Of a stretch of DNA of 6,416 nt, positions 3,004 through 6,416 are shown one piece after another (positions within the stretch are counted from its first letter, which is position 1; the number at the start of each line of letters is the position of its first letter). A program made the translations under genes and the position numbers. Origin of the DNA: Leptolyngbya sp. SIO4C5. Lineage in GTDB: Bacteria; Cyanobacteriota; Cyanobacteriia; Phormidesmidales; Phormidesmidaceae. The notes beneath the pieces are model-generated. The model saw only the letters and a program-made list of their open reading frames with translations, was not told where the DNA came from and ran no database searches. The DNA lies in NCBI GenBank assembly GCA_010671965.1, contig JAAHIC010000275.1:1-6416 (forward strand), in the 5' to 3' direction.

Positions 3004-6000
3004 ATGCACGTTGAATTTCAGCAGGAATGCTGTATCGGCTCAGCCGTTGATATTGAGCTGTACCAGGCTGCCGTCAACATTCACCAAGATCTAGAAATTG
3101 CCGCTGGCGGCGAACCCAGCACACCGATTCACGATGCCCTCGGCTGGCAATACAAACGCTTCAGCCTTCAAGCTAGAGACAATCTGGCAGGCGCTATCTT
3201 TTTCAACGAAGATGGCACCCCCTGGCAGGTCAAGCTGGCTCAGGCCAAAATTGACAAGCGTAAAACAACGAAGGCGCTCAAACATGCGCTGAACTTAACT
3301 GAAGGAGCGATCGCCCACCGCTTCAACCAGCTCATACAGCAGCACCCCCATCTGCTCAGACGGCGCAAGTACGAGACGCCCATCGGCAACGGCAGTAAGC
3401 CTTATCTACCTCCTATTCCAACTCAGATTAGACAGCGCATCAGCCAGCACCACGGCATCGAGGTGCCGCTATCGGGTTCTTTTTGGCAGTGGTTAGCGCG
3501 TCATCCTGAAGTGCCGATTCTCATTACCGAGGGAGCAAAGAAATCGCTTTGTCTGCTCTCTCAGGGCTATGTCGCGATCGCCCTCTATGGGGTCAACGGT
3601 GGCTATCGCTCTAAGGATGCGTTAGGTCATCCGGTACAACCCTATCTGATTCCAGAGCTGCTGCCCTTTGTTGCAGGCGATCGCTTAGTCACGCTAGCTT
3701 TCGACCAGGATGCTGCTGCTCAAACTCGCAGGCGAGTAGCGATCGCCCTTTCTCGCTTTGGCCGACTGCTGGAAGCGCAAGGCGCAGCGGTCAACATCGT
3801 GCAGTGGGATGGCGCTGTCGGCAAAGGCGCTGACGACTTTATCGTGGCCGCTGGCGCTGAAGCGTTTGGATCCCAACTAGAACAATCTTTGCCTTTAGAG
3901 CAGTGGAAGCTATGGAATGCCCTCGATAGTCAGCTTACTCACAAAGCCGATGTGCGGCTCAATGTGCCAGAGATGCGGGCACTCAAGCCTGAGTCTGTCC
4001 CCGCTGAAGGCATCGTGGCGATCGCCGCGCCCAAGGGTAGCGGTAAGACTAACCTGATTGCCTCGCTGACCGCTGATTCAGAGAAGCTGCTGCCTGCGGG
4101 CCACCGTATTGCCCTGATGCGTAACCTCTGCCAGCGGCTTGGCGCAGACTATCGGGGCGATCTTGACAAAGCCGAGGGCAAGTTCATCAGCGGCGCTGGC
4201 TATACCCTGCGTGTCGGCACCTGCGTTGAATCGCTGCTGGCGATCAATCCAGATCAGTTTACTGGGTGTGACCTGGTGCTTGATGAAGTGGTACAGGTTT
4301 TGCGCTCATTGCTGACCAGCTCCACCTGTAACCGCGATGGCCGCAGACCTGCCCTATTGGCCCGGTTCCATCACCTCGTTCAGGTAGCTCGGCGCGTCAT
4401 CCTGGCCGATGCTGACTTGAACAATGATGTGCTGGACTATATTACTGAGCTTAGGGGCGATCGCCAGAAACCTTTCTTAATTCGCAATGACTATAAAACT
4501 GTCAGCTACAGCGTCCGCTTCATTGAGGCCAAAGATGCCTCTGTGATTACGGCGCGGCTGCTGGCAGATATCCAAAGCGGCAAAAAGGTCTTCGTTGCCA
4601 CCGATAGCAAAGCAGGTTCTAAGAAACTAGAACGGCTGGTGGCTCAGATTAAAGGTTTGGGACTGTGCTGCCTGCTGCTGAATTCCGAAACCAGCGGTGG
4701 CGAGATTGAGCAGGCGTTCATCCAGAACCCCAACGCCCATCTAAAAGACTTTGACGTGGTGATCGCTACCCCGTCGATGGCAACGGGCGTCAGCATCGAG
4801 GTGGATTACTTTGATGCCGTCTACGGCCTCTTTTGGGGGGTTTCTTCTACCGATGCCGACATGAGTCAAGCGCTAGGCCGGGTACGCCCACCCATCGAGC
4901 GTGTCGTCTGGTGCGCTGAGCATGGCCGCAACTACAGCCGTCTCTCGCGCAGCACCTCACACCTGTTCCTCAAAAAGGTGCTCAGGGATAAGACACATAC
5001 CTCAGCCTCGCTGATTCGCTCTAGCCTCAGGGAAGATGTTACCGGGGCGATCGCTGCCTATGACTGGCAAAGTGACCCCCATCTCAATTTATGGGCACGG
5101 TTTGAAGCTGAACGTAACCGCTCGATGGGTAACTTACGCTTAGCGCTGAAGGTGCGCCTGCAATGGGAAGGCAACCGAGTTGAAGCGATCGCGGCTGAAA
5201 CTGACCAGGCCGCCAAGCTACTGCTCAAAGAAGCTAGAGACGCGATTAAGACAATGGAAGCTCAACAAATCGCCAAGGCCGATAATCTCACCTACCTGGA
5301 GTACGAAGCCTTGAAAAACAAGGAAAACCCCAGCCCAGAAGAACGCCTCGCCGCTGCCAAGTTTGCGATCGCTGATTTCTACTGCCTGCCAGTTGAAGCG
5401 GTCACCGCTGAGCTAGTAGAAGCGGACAATGACGGCAGACGGCGGGGGGAGCTGCTACAGCTTGAAACATTGCTCCATCCTGATACCGCCATTGGAGCCG
5501 ATGCAGGCAAGTTGGAGAAGCAGGTCAACTGGCAGCAAGGGCTGACGCCTTGGGATATGAGCGATGCTGAACTCAAGCGCCAGATCCGGCAGCGGCTTGG
5601 GCTAATCGACTTTTTAGACGAAACCCGCGAATGGACCCGCTACGACTTGGAAGCGTTTGTTCAAAGAGCCAGAGCGATCGCCTTGCAGATCAAGCTAGCG
5701 CTGCACTTCACGATCAAAGAAGAGATGAGTCCGGTTCAAGTTGCTCACCAGCTTCTAGCGCAGCTCGGCATCAAAACTGAGTTTCGCTGGAGCCGGAGTA
5801 TGCCGGGGTACGAGGGTCAAAAACTCAGGGTTTATCGACTCAATGCTTATATCTACCAGCAGCAGCTAGAAATCTTGCAAAGGCGGGCTGAGCGGCGCGA
5901 GCGCATTACCCAAGCCCAGACGGAAACAGACGGATCACCCTCAACTGATACAAATACAAACTTTATGGGTGATCCGACCCCAACCTTAGAATTAGAAAAG

Positions 6001-6126
6001 ACAGGAACCAAGTCGTCCCCCCTTGCCTCAGATGAACAAGCTGAGCCAAATCTACAGCCCCTATCTCTGACTTTTCAGACATCTGGACTGAATCTGGAAC
6101 AGACAATCCACCGAAAGATAAGTTGA
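3004..6126 (+). CDS. Plasmid replication protein, CyRepA1/DUF3854 type (TOPRIM + helicase)
   Basis: Large multidomain initiator expected to prime and unwind plasmid DNA. The N-terminus (QECCIGSAVDIELYQAAVNI) resembles the start of CyRepA-type proteins. A TOPRIM/DUF3854 module spans about 122-290: LITEGAKKS (E176), LAFDQDA (D234, D236) and GKGADDF (K274, D277, D278), the acidic set expected for primase-like metal binding. A helicase module spans about 335-640: Walker A APKGSGKT (342-349, K348), DEVV box LVLDEVVQ (D427, E428), LADAD (467-471), ATPSMATGVS (588-597) and QALGRVRP (622-629) with arginine-finger candidates. About 850-965 is a probable winged-helix C-terminal domain (LKRQIRQRLGLIDFLDE). 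The last 70-80 residues look disordered. The length of 1040 is normal for this class. The ATG at 3004 is the first in frame and fits the N-terminal match, but no Shine-Dalgarno precedes it. An apparent insertion lies near residues 89-119. The gene carries ten HIP1 sites and is intact. Confidence 0.93.
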   Translation: MHVEFQQECCIGSAVDIELYQAAVNIHQDLEIAAGGEPSTPIHDALGWQYKRFSLQARDNLAGAIFFNEDGTPWQVKLAQAKIDKRKTTKALKHALNLTEGAIAHRFNQLIQQHPHLLRRRKYETPIGNGSKPYLPPIPTQIRQRISQHHGIEVPLSGSFWQWLARHPEVPILITEGAKKSLCLLSQGYVAIALYGVNGGYRSKDALGHPVQPYLIPELLPFVAGDRLVTLAFDQDAAAQTRRRVAIALSRFGRLLEAQGAAVNIVQWDGAVGKGADDFIVAAGAEAFGSQLEQSLPLEQWKLWNALDSQLTHKADVRLNVPEMRALKPESVPAEGIVAIAAPKGSGKTNLIASLTADSEKLLPAGHRIALMRNLCQRLGADYRGDLDKAEGKFISGAGYTLRVGTCVESLLAINPDQFTGCDLVLDEVVQVLRSLLTSSTCNRDGRRPALLARFHHLVQVARRVILADADLNNDVLDYITELRGDRQKPFLIRNDYKTVSYSVRFIEAKDASVITARLLADIQSGKKVFVATDSKAGSKKLERLVAQIKGLGLCCLLLNSETSGGEIEQAFIQNPNAHLKDFDVVIATPSMATGVSIEVDYFDAVYGLFWGVSSTDADMSQALGRVRPPIERVVWCAEHGRNYSRLSRSTSHLFLKKVLRDKTHTSASLIRSSLREDVTGAIAAYDWQSDPHLNLWARFEAERNRSMGNLRLALKVRLQWEGNRVEAIAAETDQAAKLLLKEARDAIKTMEAQQIAKADNLTYLEYEALKNKENPSPEERLAAAKFAIADFYCLPVEAVTAELVEADNDGRRRGELLQLETLLHPDTAIGADAGKLEKQVNWQQGLTPWDMSDAELKRQIRQRLGLIDFLDETREWTRYDLEAFVQRARAIALQIKLALHFTIKEEMSPVQVAHQLLAQLGIKTEFRWSRSMPGYEGQKLRVYRLNAYIYQQQLEILQRRAERRERITQAQTETDGSPSTDTNTNFMGDPTPTLELEKTGTKSSPLASDEQAEPNLQPLSLTFQTSGLNLEQTIHRKIS
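5931..5976. repeat. 10-bp perfect inverted repeat in the 3' end of rep
   Basis: CGGATCACCC (5931-5940) is the exact inverse complement of GGGTGATCCG (5967-5976), with a 26-base A/T-rich spacer that contains ATACAA twice in tandem. It falls in the part of rep encoding the low-complexity tail, where protein constraint is weak. It may be a Rep-binding dyad or origin element, or an mRNA hairpin. By rough count a 10-bp repeat of this kind could also arise by chance. Confidence 0.5.
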
Positions 6127-6150
6127 GGAACGGTCCATAGTACGAACCAG

Positions 6151-6172
6151 GAACTCTCAATCGTCAGAGTTC
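6151..6172. terminator. Hairpin between convergent genes
   Basis: GAACTCT (6151-6157) pairs with AGAGTTC (6166-6172) around an eight-base loop that holds most of the stop codon of the minus-strand nuclease gene. Its position between convergent 3' ends suggests a bidirectional terminator, but neither side has a T run, so it would be a weak or RNA-protecting structure. Confidence 0.3.
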
Positions 6173-6416
6173 TCTGCTACTTTAGCCTCAAGTTCTTGGG
6201 CTGCGGCTTCAAGCTCTATCTCTAGCTGTTCGATTGTTGGCAGACTTTCTTGCAGCCTTTCTGGCAATCGATGGGTCGAAACAGCAATAGGGGTACTAAC
6301 GTTGCGTAAGGCATACTCTGCGGTAGTTTTTTTACTAGAGCGGCAGAGTATTAAGCCAATAGTGGGATTATCATCGGGGTGCCGTAGGGTGTCGTCTACT
6401 GCCGAGACGTAAAAAT
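6157..6416 (-). CDS. DUF1016/YhcG-family PD-(D/E)XK nuclease, C-terminal 86 residues (cut by window edge)
   Basis: The visible part reads FYVSAVDDTLRHPDDNPTIG, then LILCRSSKKTTAEYALRNVS and TPIAVSTHRLPERLQESLPT, ending in a Glu/Ala-rich helix and TGA (6157-6159). This is the hallmark C-terminus of the DUF1016 (YhcG-type) family, whose members carry a PD-(D/E)XK nuclease fold; HPDDNPTIGLILC is the most characteristic stretch. The main catalytic residues and the N-terminal domain lie beyond the window and cannot be checked. Family members are common in bacterial mobile and accessory regions, and a DNA-repair, mobile-element or defence role is usually proposed; the natural substrate is not settled. 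The gene converges with rep, with 30 bases between the stop codons, so it is transcribed separately. The family call is strong; completeness is unknown. Confidence 0.9.
   Translation of the reverse strand, partial: FYVSAVDDTLRHPDDNPTIGLILCRSSKKTTAEYALRNVSTPIAVSTHRLPERLQESLPTIEQLEIELEAAAQELEAKVAENSDD

Noticed and set aside
3091..3876. Short open frames on both strands inside the first part of rep
   Set aside because: They overlap the well-supported TOPRIM region of rep, have no ribosome binding sites and no recognisable content.
635..5681. Thirteen GCGATCGC palindromes as possible operators or origin boxes
   Set aside because: These are HIP1 sites, dispersed throughout cyanobacterial genomes and mostly inside coding sequence here; they indicate host lineage rather than local regulation.
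5379..6160. Two short minus-strand frames over the end of rep
   Set aside because: One is a Ser-rich shadow of rep codons. The other overlaps rep and the start of the intergenic gap and has no ribosome binding site.

Overview
The window looks like part of a cyanobacterial plasmid, or of a plasmid-derived integrated element. Two things point there. The HIP1 palindrome GCGATCGC, typical of cyanobacteria, occurs 13 times in 6.4 kb. The largest gene encodes a TOPRIM-plus-helicase replication protein of the type called CyRepA1 / DUF3854 on cyanobacterial plasmids. The genus cannot be read from the sequence; the small accessory proteins resemble, from memory, hypothetical proteins of filamentous or Leptolyngbya-like cyanobacteria.

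Layout. (1) Positions 1-1277, minus strand: three closely packed genes read leftwards. They encode a 208-residue protein with an N-terminal helix-turn-helix-like segment and a long Gln-rich helix, a 74-residue helical protein, and the N-terminal 132 residues of a third protein cut by the window edge. (2) Positions 1278-1487: a divergent control region with a 13-bp perfect inverted repeat nested inside a second, shorter one. (3) Positions 1488-2583, plus strand: a 60-residue ribbon-helix-helix (RHH) protein, a 193-residue protein with a putative DNA-binding N-terminus and coiled-coil tail, and a 101-residue coiled-coil protein. (4) Positions 2584-3003: a 420-bp leader upstream of rep. It holds a perfect 12-nt complement of the 16S rRNA 3' end, several hairpins, a terminator-like structure and a 20-codon leader ORF with its own ribosome binding site. 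(5) Positions 3004-6126, plus strand: the 1040-residue replication protein. (6) Positions 6157-6416, minus strand: the C-terminus of a DUF1016/YhcG-type PD-(D/E)XK nuclease, convergent with rep.

How it may work together (inference). The half-site TGCTAAY occurs five times exactly in the window, all in the divergent control region or the rep leader, with a sixth near-match in the former. This suggests that one plasmid-encoded DNA-binding protein (the RHH protein, the 208-residue HTH-like protein or the 193-residue protein) controls both its own divergent operons and replication. The HTH-plus-coiled-coil layout of the 208-residue protein recalls single-protein partition systems such as pSK1 Par, so the left-hand operon is a candidate maintenance or partition module. 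The rep leader (promoter-like -10, structured RNA, leader peptide, rep start without a Shine-Dalgarno sequence) looks like post-transcriptional copy-number control. None of this is proven from sequence alone.
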